This document shows, piece after piece, positions 1 to 11,946 of a stretch of 64,000 nt of DNA; the first letter of the stretch is position 1; the number at the start of each line of letters is the position of its first letter. This DNA comes from Gonatopus flavifemur. Taxonomy: Eukaryota > Arthropoda > Insecta > Hymenoptera > Dryinidae. Where the stretch lies: the NCBI GenBank assembly GCA_018340375.1, contig JAFFJZ010000047.1:558001-622000 (forward strand), given 5' to 3'. A program made the position numbers and the translations under genes. The notes under the pieces are model-generated. The model ran no database searches. It was not told the origin of the DNA and was given only the letters and a program-made list of their open reading frames with translations.

Positions 1-1539
1 AGATTTGAAAATAGGCGTAATTAGGCTATTTTTCCAACGAGAGGGAAAATAGCCCGAAGATAAGGAGGCATTGAAGATCAACCATAATGGTCGCGACAGT
101 ATAAAGGCACAAGATTTCAGAAATATAGGTGGAATCCCATCATCACCGGGACTCTTATTGGCATCCAATGAATTTACTTCTGAGAACACTTCGCTAATAT
201 CAATATGAAGATCAGGAATATCAATCTGAATATCAGATTCAACATTAGGGAGCAAACCGTCGTGAGAAGTATAAACTGATTCAAAATGCGTTGCAAAAAG
301 GTCAGTTATATCTTGACTAGAGGAAGCTGAAATGCCATTCAACTCAAAATCATTGGGTAAAGTATTATTTGAACGAGGACAGTTAACAAACTTCCGAAAA
401 CACTTAATATCATTAGGAATCTGCGATTCAATAGATCTAACATAATCTTCGTAACATAACTTCGTTAAATTCTTACATTTTGAACGCATATCAGAAAAAA
501 CGAGATAGTCATGTAGTAAATTCGAAATTTTATACCTACGGTGTGCTGCCTTCTTCGTACGAACTAACTCAATCAATTCAGGTGAAAACCATTTGGGGAA
601 TTTCGAATCATAAAAACAGTACTTAGGAATGAACATATCTATTGCCGTGTATAACTGCTGGTAGAGAAATTCAACTGCATCATCAACAGATATATCCTTG
701 AAAATTTCATCCCATGGAATAACATTCAAAAAATCCCTCACAGCAGTGTAATCACCCAATTTGAAATTATAACGAACAGTAGTGTTACGCGAAAGATAAT
801 GAAATGATACATCATGCAGTTGAGAAACGAGAGCTGGATGGTGATTATCACAGACAAGGAATGGTTCATCGGCAAATGTCGTTGATACATAATTATCACT
901 AGAAAACAACAAATCAAGTGAAGTACCAAAAACATTACAAATATTGTTTTTCTGACATAAATTGGAAAAATTGAAATATTCACAGACAGTCTGAATACAC
1001 TGCACTTCATCGTGAGTGGCTACAGGTTGCAATGTATAAGATGAAGTTTCTCCACTCGTATACCAACAAACGTGAGGAAGGTTATAATCCCCATAGAGGT
1101 AGATAGAACAATCATAATTTACACTCGAAATGTTCTCTACACTCTTGCAGTGATCTTCATACAATTGAGAAGGTGACGACGGTGGAATATAAACAGCTCC
1201 AATAATCACATATGAATGGCCAAGCCTCACATTCACAAACAGATGTTCAACGTTATCATGTAATGATGAAAGCTCAGAACTAGGAAGAGTATCCCTTACA
1301 GCTATCAACACGCCGCCACCCCTCTCAAATTGGCTGGTCAAAGCACTCCTATCTTTCCTATATATAATGTACCCTTGGAGGTTGATTTCAGATGTTGAAA
1401 TACTACTCGTTAACCAGGTTTCTGTGAGAATAATTACGTCGTAACATTCAATCGAAGATGATACTGCTAAACGAAGAGAGTCAAGTTTGGTACGTAGACC
1501 ACGAACATTCTGATAGTAAACTAAAGGACACGCTGAACG
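1..1539 (-). CDS. Non-LTR retrotransposon ORF2 (AP endonuclease and start of reverse transcriptase), partial
   Basis: Open without a stop for 513 codons, from the frameshift point at 1539 to the window edge. The N-terminus reads YYQNVRGLRTK, the usual start of jockey/CR1-type endonucleases. Then come ILTETWL (catalytic Glu), GGGVLIAVR, YGDYNLPHVCW and DNHHPALV, the expected order for an apurinic-type endonuclease. About residue 460 the reverse transcriptase begins with ANKSPGDDGIPP and continues to SLITPIFKS at the edge. The protein would nick target DNA and prime reverse transcription. There is no Met codon between the in-frame TAA at 1558-1560 and the conserved N-terminus, so ORF2 is probably made as an ORF1-ORF2 fusion. 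The catalytic RT motif and the C-terminus lie outside the window. The lack of lesions suggests a young copy. Confidence 0.9.
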
Positions 1540-2330
1540 TTTTTTTGAACAGCCTGGTTACGTGTTACTATTGTTGGTACACCGTTCACATATCTGATTG
1601 TTTTTGAATCATCTTTCAGCTGAGATAATTTCAACCGTAAATTATCAAGATACGTACGTTGCTTTATTGTACGATCTTGAGAGAATCTCATAGAACCGCG
1701 GTAAAGAGATTTCTTCTTGAGAATATCCAGAGGAATTTCCGGGGATTGAAAAGTGACACAAACAGGACGAGTTTTTCTAACAGTCTTCTTCCCAAATCTA
1801 CGAATTTTTATATTATCGTACGAATCAGGCCGGACATCATTCAAAACATGTCTAACTGATTCCAAATCCGCTGGCGCATTGTTGTCTGATTCATCTAAAT
1901 TGAAGATTAATAAATTGTGTAACCTTTTCCGTCTTTCTTCAATTTTAACAATAAACTCTTCTTCCAAACATGACTTCGATGTCCGTGTGTTTTCAAGTTC
2001 GCTGACTCTCTTTTTCAAATCATCAACTACATTTAATAGTTCGGACTTGAATGAATCCAATTGTTCGCTGATTTTACATATTTCAGCTTGCAACAGATCT
2101 TTGAAATTATCAAACATATCTTGGTCCGATTCATCAATAGACGAACGAGATGTAAATAAACTCTGTGATGGTTCAGCACAGTCGAGTAGAATGCCTGTAT
2201 GCCAGGGGTGCCCACTCCTTCCAAGACATGACGACCCAGGGTGAGAACAAACACCGCAGGTTTTACAAATCACTGGCTTGGCAACAGCCACACAACAGCC
2301 TCTGCAAATCTTTTTTCCACTGTCAGACAT
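1521..2330 (-). CDS. Non-LTR retrotransposon ORF1 (nucleic-acid-binding protein)
   Basis: Complete 269-residue ORF from ATG at 2330 to TAG at 1521. The first ~50 residues form a Cys/His-rich PHD-like finger (CRGCC, CKTCGVCSHPGSSC, HPWH, then C). Residues ~80-125 look like a coiled coil. A later segment (ERRKRLHNLLIFNLDES onward, ~130-230) resembles the RRM-like region of jockey/CR1 ORF1 proteins. There is no CCHC gag knuckle. ORF1 proteins coat the element RNA and act as chaperones. The last codons overlap ORF2 through an A-rich slippery site. The 5' UTR probably extends into 2331-2700, but I cannot place the element's 5' end. Confidence 0.85.
   Translation of the reverse strand: MSDSGKKICRGCCVAVAKPVICKTCGVCSHPGSSCLGRSGHPWHTGILLDCAEPSQSLFTSRSSIDESDQDMFDNFKDLLQAEICKISEQLDSFKSELLNVVDDLKKRVSELENTRTSKSCLEEEFIVKIEERRKRLHNLLIFNLDESDNNAPADLESVRHVLNDVRPDSYDNIKIRRFGKKTVRKTRPVCVTFQSPEIPLDILKKKSLYRGSMRFSQDRTIKQRTYLDNLRLKLSQLKDDSKTIRYVNGVPTIVTRNQAVQKNVQRVL
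1539..1545 (-). promoter_or_regulatory. Putative -1 ribosomal frameshift site A_AAA_AAC
   Basis: In the ORF1 frame the codons CAA AAA AAC contain the heptamer A_AAA_AAC in correct register. Slipping back one base makes the next codon CGT, which is exactly the ORF2 frame. An in-frame TAA lies seven codons upstream in the ORF2 frame. ORF1 stops five codons after the site. The match of sequence and register is directly visible. Use of the site is inferred. Confidence 0.65.
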
Positions 2331-4575
2331 ACTAAAAGACTATAAAAATATAGCTCCAAGCAAGAGAAAATGGAAGCTCCCACTTAAACTGACAATGATA
2401 ACCACTGATAACTTTACAGTCAGCTGACAACGATTACGTGACAACTACTCTTCCAAGCGTATACACACAAACAAACATATACAAAACTTGTATATGAACA
2501 CGAGTAATTTATTATTTCAATTTCACACACTGAATTATAATTTATTTGTTTCAAAAGAGCACAAAACTGAGGTAAAGTATTAGAAGAAACTGACAGTAGA
2601 ACATTGAAGGATAATATACGGAGAGAAAACAATTTAAAACAAAAATTCTGGAGACCACGATCATACACAACCACTTCGATCCGCCATCAACTGTTAAAGA
2701 TGATTTATACATTCTTCCTTAAACAAATATACCAATAATGGTATGTTCTTTGATGTTTCATTAATTATATCCTATTATTTAATATCCAATCTCAAATATA
2801 AAACAGGAGCAAATCCAGAACATGTTTTTGAAGAAGATAGTGAATGGTTTGTGGGCAGTACTTCAGATGAGTGCGTTGGAAATGCTAAACAGATATATCT
2901 TTTGAACTTGCTCTAGGATGCTGAGAATATTCATAGCAGCTCCACGGGACATATGATGTGCGAAGAAGGTTCGCGGAACATATTATGGACGTTACTGTGT
3001 TACTTGTAATTGGATTTTTCAGATTTGATAAAATTCAACCGAATGGGAGAATATTTGATTGGTTTCAATAAGAAGTCTCCGACGCAGAAATGATTGACTC
3101 CGATGAAGAATGTATTTGATTGGATTTAGAAAATTTTTCATTATCATGGGTATGCCGTAGTCCTTAGAATTACTAGATCATTCTACCCATTTTATTAGAT
3201 TATCTTTGAGTGAAATGGATAGAGAGTTCTACACGGAGAAAGAAATCTAGACGCAAATCGATGGAAAATCGTAGATATAAAGGGTATATCCCATTAGATT
3301 CCCTTCCATCTCAAGGAACTTTGAATGACATGTGATTCTTTCAATGGAAAGTTCTAACAAAATTCACTGAATTCTCTCATAATATTCACATCGGATATCT
3401 CAATGGATTCCGATAAGACCTATCAATAACATGATTATAAATCGCTATTTAATTGATACATCTCATATGGATGTCCCTCGATGGGAGATTCCAATCATAA
3501 GGCGATAGAAGTGGCTGAATAAATGATTTGTCAACTCCGATAATAGGAATTTTTGGAATTCCCAATAGCAGCCTACGGCACTGCGAACTGATTTCAATTG
3601 GGAAATTATGTGTATTTGTCACAGCATTTCCACATGGAATAAAATAACAGTATTATTGATTATTCAATCGCACTTCCCCATAAAATCCAATAAAATTGAT
3701 ACACCCAAGAGTTGGCCTATACTGATAAAAATGCATCAATATAAATATTGGATTAACCTCATCCAGCCTATTCATTTTTGAAATGCAAATCCCAATAGAA
3801 AACGATTGGTATACTTCATGTACGAATACGGCTCAAACTATTTTCTCAGGCCCATATGGAATCACCGATGCATGTGGACAAACCGGAAAATCCTCATCGA
3901 ATCAAATACTCATCAGCATTGTAATTCCAAATAGGAGCCAATCAATGCATAAAACTCATGAATTCCGATTCATGGACTATAAGGATTTCCAAATCAGAGC
4001 GCAATGATGGAGATTCCCAACAATATCCAATGCCTCCAATGCTTACATTTTTTGTCCTCCAAATAGACCTCATGAATTCCAATGGATTCCAATAGGTTTT
4101 ATATCGGAATCTATCGGAATCCATTGGATTTTTCCAATAGAGACATTGAGGTCGATTATGACCCCAACTGTGGGCGTACACCAAAGTCACGCTATGCGTA
4201 CATATGTCTTGGAAAAATTTTAGAGAGTACTAAAACTCTCCCCATTTCCAATCAAATAATTTCCTTGAAGAAAAATTCATTTTGAATTTGTGAAAAAATT
4301 ATTTCTGCAGCACACATGCATCGCTTGTTTTCATCGATCGATGGGTATATTTTCGCTGCTAAATGACATCATCACTGTATCATGAAAAAGAATTATATGG
4401 AACATGGACAATCATGTCACGCCTAGGGTGGAGTGAGGTGAAGAAACTCTAAAGTGGCGCCAGATTGCGCGGAGAATTCGAATTATCGAGTTTCTTGATG
4501 GTAATGCAAGATTGAATCATGTTGGGGTCAGTCTGACCCCAGTGTAGTAGCTGAGGGTTGAAAGTGTGATTTTGC
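2331..4575. other. No gene seen; diverged repetitive DNA
   Basis: No convincing coding region. The start probably holds the 5' UTR of the non-LTR element. From about 3230 (a CACGGAGAAAG motif like the MITE ends elsewhere in the window) to 4140 there are many short recurring words such as ATTCCAATAG and GGAATCC, suggesting old decayed repeats. I could not find a matching right end. Confidence 0.4.
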
Positions 4576-4635
4576 GAACGCGCATATCTCTGCTCCCTAT
4601 CATCTGATTGCAATTAAACGTATAACAAATGGGTT

Positions 4636-5394
4636 GAAAAGTCCCGAGCATAGCAAAGGACACGTGTTTTTTTTTTGTTCAAAATTAGCTTCATTCATCA
4701 ACGGCATCTCCATCAAAAACAACGCCAACATTCCATGGCCGCTCTAACATTTCAACACCTCTTTTGTAGAACGATTTATCTTTTGCCTCAAAATAGGCCT
4801 CAGTTTCAGCGATAGCCTCTTCATTCGAGCGAAATTTCTTACCGGCGAGCATTTTTTGTAGGTCTGCAAACAGCCAATAGTCGCTGGGGGCCAAGTCTGA
4901 CAAATACGGTGGACGTGGAAGCAATTCAATTCATGTAGTTTTGCCATTGTTTTGATTGACTTGTGACATGGTGCGTTGTCTTGATGAGATAAAATTTTTT
5001 TCCCTGCCACATGCGGTCGGTTCTTTGCAATTTCGGCCTTCAAACGCTCCAATAATGCGATATAATATCCACTGTTGATGGTATTTCCCTTCTCAAGATA
5101 GTCGATGAATATTACACCACGCACATCCCAAAATACCGAGGCCATAACCTTTCCAGCCGATTTTTGTGCTTTCGGGCGCTTTGGATGAGGTTCACTAATG
5201 ACTGTCCACTCAGATGTTTTGATACCGGAGTGAAGTGATGGATCCATGTTTCATCCATTGTAACATATCGACGCCGAAATTCCGGCTTGTCACGTTAAAA
5301 CATGGCCAAACACTGCTCAGAAACATCAACGCGTTCTTGTTTTTGATCAATAGTGAGCAAACGCGGCACCCACTTTGAACAGAGCTTTCTCATA
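4636..5394 (-). pseudogene. Mariner transposase fragment (C-terminal two thirds), frameshifted
   Basis: On the minus strand from ~5394 downward the frames read MRKLCSKWVPRLLTIDQKQ, then DETWIHHFTPVSK, SAGKVMASVFWD, HQDNAPCHKS and PYLSDLAPSDYWLFADL. These are signature blocks of a mariner transposase (DD34D type), which cuts and pastes at TA. A stop interrupts the DETWIHH region and at least two frameshifts (near 5220 and 4930) break the frame, so this copy is dead. A terminal-repeat-like sequence, GGGTTGAAAAGTCCCGAG, lies at 4631-4648. The same word inverted occurs at about 21035-21055. Confidence 0.9.
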
Positions 5395-5900
5395 CCCGGA
5401 AAGAACATGAACTTCAGCGAACGTTCAGATCAGATGTATATAGATCGGGCCGAAGGTTCATTAGAGCTGACTTTTATATTCATAAACGTTTGACAAAGGT
5501 TCTACGGACGTCCAAATGTCCGCCTCGAAATACGTTCAGGAAACATAGATGGAACGTTCACTGAAGGTTCATCGGAAGGTTTGACGAAGCTTCACAAAAA
5601 TATCTATACTTATATTAATTTAGATCAATTTATATGAAAAATGAATTAATTAATACACATAAATTATTATAAATTAATCTAAGTACAGACATTTTTGTGA
5701 AGCTTCCTCAAACCATCGATGAACCTTCAATGAACGTTGCATCTATGTTTCATGGAAATATTTTGAGGTGGACATTTCAACGTTCGTAGTATCTTTGACA
5801 AACGTTTGTGAATCTCAAAGTTAGCTTTCGTGAACCTTCGATCCGATCTATACAGATCAAATCTGAACGTTCGCTGAAGCTTCATGTTCTCTTCGGGCAT
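5393..5900. mobile_element. Foldback element occupying the middle of the mariner
   Basis: Two arms of about 230 bp are inverted copies. The left starts CCGGAAAGAACATGAA and the right, read backwards, starts CCCGAAGAGAACATGAAG. Both continue through CAGCGAACGTTCAGAT and AAACATAGATG(G/C)AACGTTCA, separated by an AT-rich loop at 5595-5690. Flanking mariner codons are not contiguous: about 100 residues of transposase are missing, so insertion was accompanied by deletion. No clear target duplication. Confidence 0.75.
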
Positions 5901-6060
5901 AACACTTTTCAAGCCATTGCTTCGCTTGAACGGTATTTTTTCCCATCAAGAAGCAGGGTAAAATTGAAACATACATTGTTTTAAATATCACAAAAGTAGC
6001 GTCACTCTCAGTACAATAACTCACAAACCAATGAATAGAATGTCATGAAATTTATACAGC
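5901..6060 (-). pseudogene. Mariner transposase N-terminal remnant
   Basis: Read on the minus strand, 5900-5945 encodes NTVQAKQWLEKCYA, a typical N-terminal helix-turn-helix segment of mariner transposases, preceded by LLDGKK in another frame (slip in an A run). It continues the dead mariner on the far side of the foldback insertion. Its 5' terminal repeat is not recognisable. Confidence 0.7.
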
Positions 6061-6099
6061 TGTCTTTTGAAGGTTAGTACTAACTGGAAGACAGGTGAA

Positions 6100-6437
6100 T
6101 GTGTGGGCTCTGCCACACATATATGTCGTGCGTACGCGCCTTAAGAGTCACGATAGACGCGGTAGCGTTCGAAATAGAGTAGGGGAGAAGAGTTGCGTGC
6201 CACTCAGCGCGTTATTGGGACACTCTCAGTCTCAGTGAACGGATATTTATCTGCGTACGAGCAATGTGCGCTTGATGTACTATAATAAAGTTGAGTATTA
6301 CAACGTATCTTGATGTTTTATTTTGATACGTCCGAATTAATAATCAACGTTTAATGGCCAACTCTCTGGAGGTTATTTTGAATTAGTGATGGAAATAACA
6401 CGTCATACCACGCTATCACCAACCACCACAGGCCATA
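6100..6437 (+). mobile_element. Probable 5' LTR of gypsy-type element 1
   Basis: The segment starts TGTGTGGGCTC, contains a polyadenylation-type AATAAAG at ~6282, and ends just before a primer-binding-like TTGGTGACCCCGA at 6438-6450. No second copy of this LTR exists in the window, so the call rests on position and the primer site. Confidence 0.55.
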
Positions 6438-6450
6438 TTGGTGACCCCGA
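6438..6450 (+). other. Primer-binding-like site of gypsy element 1
   Basis: TTGGTGACCCCGA immediately after the LTR-like block. The same 12-base core occurs at 12131 after the LTR end of element 2. Confidence 0.6.
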
Positions 6451-7845
6451 AATCGTTCGATATCTGCACGGCTAGTTGTCACATGTGCGAACACGAGTGT
6501 CGATTCCTGGACAAGTTCTATGATCTTTAAGCAATTAGAATTTAATAATAATCGACAAAATTTCGTTCAAGAGTACGTCCTACAAGTAAAACGTATTCAC
6601 ACGCGTTCGAAAGTGCAGTGTGTGACAAATGAGTAAAGAGCATAAAAACCCGTTCGTGGATGCTAAATAAAAAAAAAAAACAGCATCTATTCCGTTCGTC
6701 GACTCTGGTCTTTCATACACGCATCCCGGTCAAATACATTTGTACGCAACGTACAACAAGAATCGCCATTTTGGACGCCATCCTCACAGTTGCCGGAAGT
6801 CTCCATTACGACGTCCTCGTCCTCACCTCTGCTACAGGAAGCAGCCATTGTGGTTACACGGACGAACCACACAACGTCACGAAGCACGTGTGCACGCAAC
6901 AAAAGGATGACTGCGACTGACTACTGCGACTAACAAACACGACGTAACAACTGTATGTCCATTTTTTTAATTTTTTCTCACCAACTTTGTGGTATGGAAA
7001 GTAATATCAAGGTACAACAAATAATATTACCAAGTATTCTCTTTTCTTTCTAATAAAAGTAAAAAGTCACATTCGATATATCATTGGAAACGATCAGGGT
7101 TGGGTTTATTACATGATTTTTCAATTTCTTACGTATCATACTTGGTTTCTGACACGTAAAATATGTAAGATACTTGGACCCTCCTCTCCCCCCAAGGGCA
7201 AGGGGTTCATTTTATACGTAAGATACTCGGTTTCTTACGTGTCGTAAACTATGTAAAATACTTAGAAGTATATTACGTGCCACCCTGGTAACGATATACG
7301 AATATCTCATCGACATATATGTACTTCGATCAGTCTGTTTATTCATGCGTCATCACGGATGGCTTATATTCAATTCAATAACCATTCGATTCGTGTATAG
7401 TAATTTGTTCCAAACGATTTCAAGTGCGTAAGAATTTTTGCAATGGAATACAGACAAGTAAATAGGTCATATTTTTACAAATATACAAGACGATTTCTTT
7501 TCAAATTCACACGTAAATCTTTATCATGAAACAACTTTCGCGTTCATGATATACGACATTCATTTAATTTATATAAATACTTTCGTATCAAACTCATTAT
7601 TGTTTGTTTTTATCTGACACGGATTGTAATTGGCAAGGTGTACATAGACACGAATAATCTCAGTGAATTGCGACGCTGACAGTGAGTGTCAACAAAAGAT
7701 AAATCAAAGTTTTTATCTTTATTTCATTTTGATACACATGAACGATACGTGTTGCTCCGGTTTCTTTGGAGATCAAACGTTGTCATTACCCGTAGTTTGT
7801 CTTATACTTTTTCTTCACCCTATATATCTGCGGGGCGACGGCACG
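6451..7845 (+). other. Long leader of gypsy element 1, no intact gene
   Basis: About 1.4 kb between the primer site and recognisable gag. It contains short recurring words around TTACGTGTC and TAAGATACTTGG (7130-7270) but no frame I can assign. Later insertions are likely because element 2 has a leader of only ~530 bp once its own insertion is removed. Confidence 0.4.
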
Positions 7846-8395
7846 AATATGGTAGAGCCATGAAATCAAGATCAAGCGGGCGCAGCTCAACCCAATCAAA
7901 ACGTAGAATCAACACGGGTTCCTAGAATTCCTCAATTTTACAGAGAAGACCCGCATTTATGGTATATTCAAATAGAAAGTGCCTTCCGCAACGCAGGTAT
8001 TATCAGAGACCGAACGAAGGCGGATTACGTGATCGCGTCTTTAGATCCATAGTACGTAGCCGTTATTAGGGACATTATTATGAGCGAAAACCCTAACGAC
8101 GACGTCTTTACACGAATTAAAAATAGAATTGTTCCGAGACTCGGCACATCTCCGGGAACAAAACTTAAAAAACTTATTCGAGGCGAAGTGTTATTCGAGG
8201 GAAAACCTTCTCTTTTGCTGCATCGTATGCAAGCATTAAATGACGGGGGTTGCAGCGAGAATGTAATGAGAACACTCTTTTTAGAGCAATTACCCCCTCA
8301 CATTCGAGTAATAGTTGTGGCTACCCCAATAAACGATTTACAATCCCTCGCTGATGCTGCCGATAGAGTTTTTGAACGGGGCGAATCCGGAAAAT
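7846..8395 (+). pseudogene. Gypsy element 1 gag, broken
   Basis: The frame reads RVPRIPQFYREDPHLWYIQ from ~7915, the conserved start of a Ty3/gypsy-type capsid, then ...YVIASLDP followed by an in-frame TAG at 8050-8052. It resumes as VAVIRDIIMSENP and continues through GKPSLLLHRMQALNDGG and FLEQLPPHIRVIV to a stop at 8395. It aligns by eye over its length with the intact gag at 16266-16985. A downstream remnant, CFYHRKYKQKARECVNLC, is at ~8650-8705. The capsid would package the element RNA, but this copy is inactive. Confidence 0.85.
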
Positions 8396-8799
8396 AAACA
8401 GCACCAGTCTCGACAAAATCATTTGATCAAAATCCGTGTAACAACATCAACCCGTCCGCAGTTTCAGCCGAGAATAGTGATCTCGGTAGAAAATTAGAAA
8501 AACTGACGGAACAGGTCTAACAATTAACAGTCGATCGCAACGTAAATAAATCATACGATAAATCTGCAAACCCGCCCAAGCGCGACAATAACAAGAACAT
8601 TTCGAGCAAACCGAACAAAGATTCAGGATCGAAATCAGATCCTCACGGAATTTGTTTTTATCACCGGAAATACAAACAAAAAGCACGTGAATGCGTCAAT
8701 CTCTGCTCTTGGCAATCGCCAGCCAATAATCAGGAAAACTAATATCGCCCATCCGAACAGAGGCGGTAGGGTCGGGTGATCACCAATCTAAACGCCTCC

Positions 8800-11387
8800 A
8801 TGTATTTGATCGAAATTCACGTTCAACGTTTTTGGGAGATACAGGGTCAGACGTATCGCTCATTCTGTTTGATAAACGGCACACTCACCCAGAATCGCAA
8901 ATTTTTTTGTACGCCGCGAACGAAACGCGAGTAGCTTCCTACGGTGAAAAGAAAATTACCCTGGACGTAGGATTTCGTAGAAATACCTCCTGCGATTTCG
9001 TAATAGCCGTCGTGCCAACCCCTATAATCGGTGCAGATTTATTAGCATATTTTCAATTAATTTCATCGCTTCATCAAGCATGCCTTATTGATTCAGTTAG
9101 CGGTCTTCGGACAAAAAGCTTTATCAAACGTTCTGGCGGGCACGGAGCTAGCTCAATCGATCGGTCTAAGCCATTTGAGGAAATCTTGGCAGAATTTCCC
9201 GAAATCGTAGGAGTTGCCAAGGGTTCAGAACCATCATCGCAGCTGGTTAAACACCGTATCGAGACAAACGCACAACCAGTGGCAGCTCGCGCACGGCGAC
9301 TGCCACCAGACAAATTATCGGCCGCTAAGGAACGATTCCAACAAATGATAAAGGACGGCATATGTCGACCTTCGTCAAGTCCTTGGGCATCACCAATACA
9401 TATGGTGAAGAAGAGGAACGGTCAATGGCGCATCTGCGGCGACTACCGTCATCTCAATGCTATCACTACCCCTGATAGATACCCTGTTGCTCATCTTCAC
9501 GATTTCACAGCCAATTTAGCCGGCAAGACAATATTTTGAAAGCTTGATTTACACAAAGCTTATAATCAGATTTCAGTCGCACCGGACGACATTTGTAAAA
9601 CTGCGGTCATTACCCCATTCAGGCTTTTCGAGTTCGAGCGAATGACATTCGGTCTGCGAAATGCCGGCCAAACGTTTCAACGGTATATTCACCACACTCT
9701 GGGTGAACTAAGCTTCGTTTTTTCTTACATCGACGACATCCTCGTAGCTTCTCGCAGTGCTGCAGAGCACGAGCATCACCTTAGAATCGTGTTTGAGCGT
9801 CTCAAACAATTCTCGCTCACACTCAACTTAGAAAAGTGCGAATTCGGAAAACCAGAATTAGACTTCTTAGGATATTCGATCAATTCTGATGGGTTGAAAC
9901 CAACCTCCGAGAAGATTGAATCGATCAAAAACTATCCTCAACCCAAAACAGTCTGTGAATTGAGGCGATTTTGGGAATGGTAAATTTTTACCGCAGAAGC
10001 AGCCCCAACGCAGGCACGACCCTGGCACCATTAAACGCGTCCATTTCCGAACCCAAGAGAAACGATAAGCGACCAATAGACTGGTCAAGTGAGACCCTTG
10101 GAGCGTTCGAAAAGGCTAAACATGATCTCATAAACGTGACTCTTCTGGCTCACCCTGTGTCTTATATCAGACAAGGCTTATATCAGACGTATCCGATTTC
10201 GGAATGGGAGGTGCCCTCGAACAAAAATCTGCCGATATTTGGAAACCGATAGCGTTCTTTTCCATACGACTCACACCCGTGCAACGTGCGTATAGTACGT
10301 ACGACCGCGAGCTCACGGCCATTTATGAGACATTAAGACATTTCAAGTACCTCTCAGAGGGATACGATTTTAAAATCGTCACCGTCCACAAGCCCTTGCA
10401 ATATGCATTTCTGCAGAAAGCGGAAAATGCTCCAGCGGGCAAACTACGTCAACTTTCTTATATATCCGAATTTACTACTTAAATCGACTATCTTCCGGGT
10501 GATAACAACGTAGTCACCGACTCTTTATCGCGAATTCCAGCGCTCAGATTTCCTACCGGTTGGAGTCTGCAGGATTTGGCACAGGCGTAGGAGGGCGATG
10601 ACGAAATCCAAAACTCAATTAGTAATCCGGCCACTTCTCTCAGCATTCGGGAGGTGCAGTGGGGTTCCGAGCATACGGTCATGATATGCGACCTTACAGG
10701 CGAAGTTTTACGCCCGATCGTCCCTCAGTCACTTCGTAAAAATATTTTCGATAAATTCCACGAGCCTGCTCATCCGGGAGCGAAATGACGGGCCGCGTGA
10801 TTCGCAAACGCTACGTATGGCCCAATATGCACAAGGACATAGAAGAGTGGTGTAGAACCTGTTTGGAGTGTCAAAGATCCAAAGTTACACGCCACAATTA
10901 TGTAAATCCATCCCAATTCGTAGCTCTTGATGGACGGTTCAAGCACGTCCACTTGGACATTGCCGGACCACTTCGTTTGTCTGACGGTTTTTCATACTGC
11001 CTTACCATGATCGATAGATTTTCTTGTTGGCTCGAAGCCGTCCCAATTGAAGACATCGAAGCCACCACAATCTGTCGCGCGTTTGTGGAAAATTGGGTCT
11101 CACTATTCGGTTCTCCGGAAACGACCAAAACCGATCAGGGAACTCAATTCGAGTCGCGCCTATTCGGGGCATTACTGCAGACAACCGGCAGCAACCGTAT
11201 TCGCACATCGTACCACCCGGCAGCAAACGGGATGGTGGAGCGTTGGCATCGCTGTTTTGAAGCGGCTATTATGCGCCACAACAATCCGCGGTGGACTCGA
11301 TCCCTTTCTACAGTGCTCTTAGACCTTAGATGTGACGTTCTCGATTCTGGTGCATCATCCGCCGAATACCTATACGGAACCACGCTG
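8800..11387 (+). pseudogene. Gypsy element 1 pol, first part (protease, RT, RNase H, most of integrase)
   Basis: Protease motif [10 protein letters not shown] at ~8838. RT follows with [28 protein letters not shown] and the catalytic SYIDDILVAS at ~9725-9755. RNase H is seen in YDRELTAIYETLRHF. Integrase has CRTCLECQ, HLDIAGP, KTDQGTQFES and NGMVERWHR (the DDE residues). Lesions: TGA 9537-9539, frameshifts near 9975, 10200 and 10785, TAA 10480-10482, TAG 10588-10590, and a MITE at 11388. The domain order PR-RT-RH-IN marks Ty3/gypsy. Confidence 0.92.
11380..11387. repeat. 8 bp target duplication, left copy (MITE 11388-11610)
   Basis: CCACGCTG here and at 11611-11618, identical. Removing the MITE and one copy restores the pol frame ...LYGTTLRIPGEF. 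Confidence 0.9.
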
Positions 11388-11610
11388 CAGGGGGCATAAT
11401 CTCGAATACAAAATTTTCAAACGGATTTCAGCGCCGCCATACGGTAGTACAGTGAACTATTTTACATGTATACACTAACACTAATTCGAAAATCGGTGTG
11501 ATTTGTTCATTGTTTGTGTTAGTTGTATCTATGGCGAATAATTCACTGTACTACCGTACGGGAGCGCTGAAATCCGTTTGAGAATGTTGCATTTGAGATT
11601 ATGCCCCCTG
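11388..11610. mobile_element. hAT-type MITE (CAGGGGGCATAATCTC ends) inserted in pol
   Basis: 223 bp with ~70 bp inverted termini: CAGGGGGCATAATCTC at the left and its complement at the right, continuing through AAACGGATTTCAGCGC and ACGGTAGTACAGTGAA. An exact 8 bp duplication CCACGCTG flanks it. The 8 bp duplication and CAG start indicate a non-autonomous hAT element. No coding capacity. Confidence 0.9.
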
Positions 11611-11946
11611 CCACGCTGCGAATCCCTGGAGAATTTGTTCTCGCAGAGGACTTTCCTCCCGAAAGATCCATCTTTTTGGAAGAGTTCAGAGAGCATATTC
11701 GTGCCGTGAAACCCGTACCGGTGGGACATCACCACCAGAAGAAAGCATTTTGGTTCAAAGACTCGAGTTTTTGTTCTCATGTGTTCCTAAAAATAGGGCA
11801 CATCAAATAGTCACTCGAGCAACCGTACACCGGTCCTCATAGGATCATAAATCGAACCTCTGATAGAGTTTTTGAGATTGACGTTTTTGACCTAGAATCC
11901 AAATCTGCAGTAAAAAATATGAGATGCTATTTAAAAAACAAGAGTT
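11611..11946 (+). pseudogene. Gypsy element 1 pol, C-terminal end
   Basis: Continues the integrase after the MITE: LRIPGEFVLAEDF, PVPVGHHHQKKAFWFKDS, then an in-frame TAG at 11808-11810, then SLEQPYTGPHRIINRTSD and a stop near 11946. The tail matches the same region of element 2 (RSLERPYSGPYKI). No 3' LTR follows, so element 1 is truncated on this side. Confidence 0.85.
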
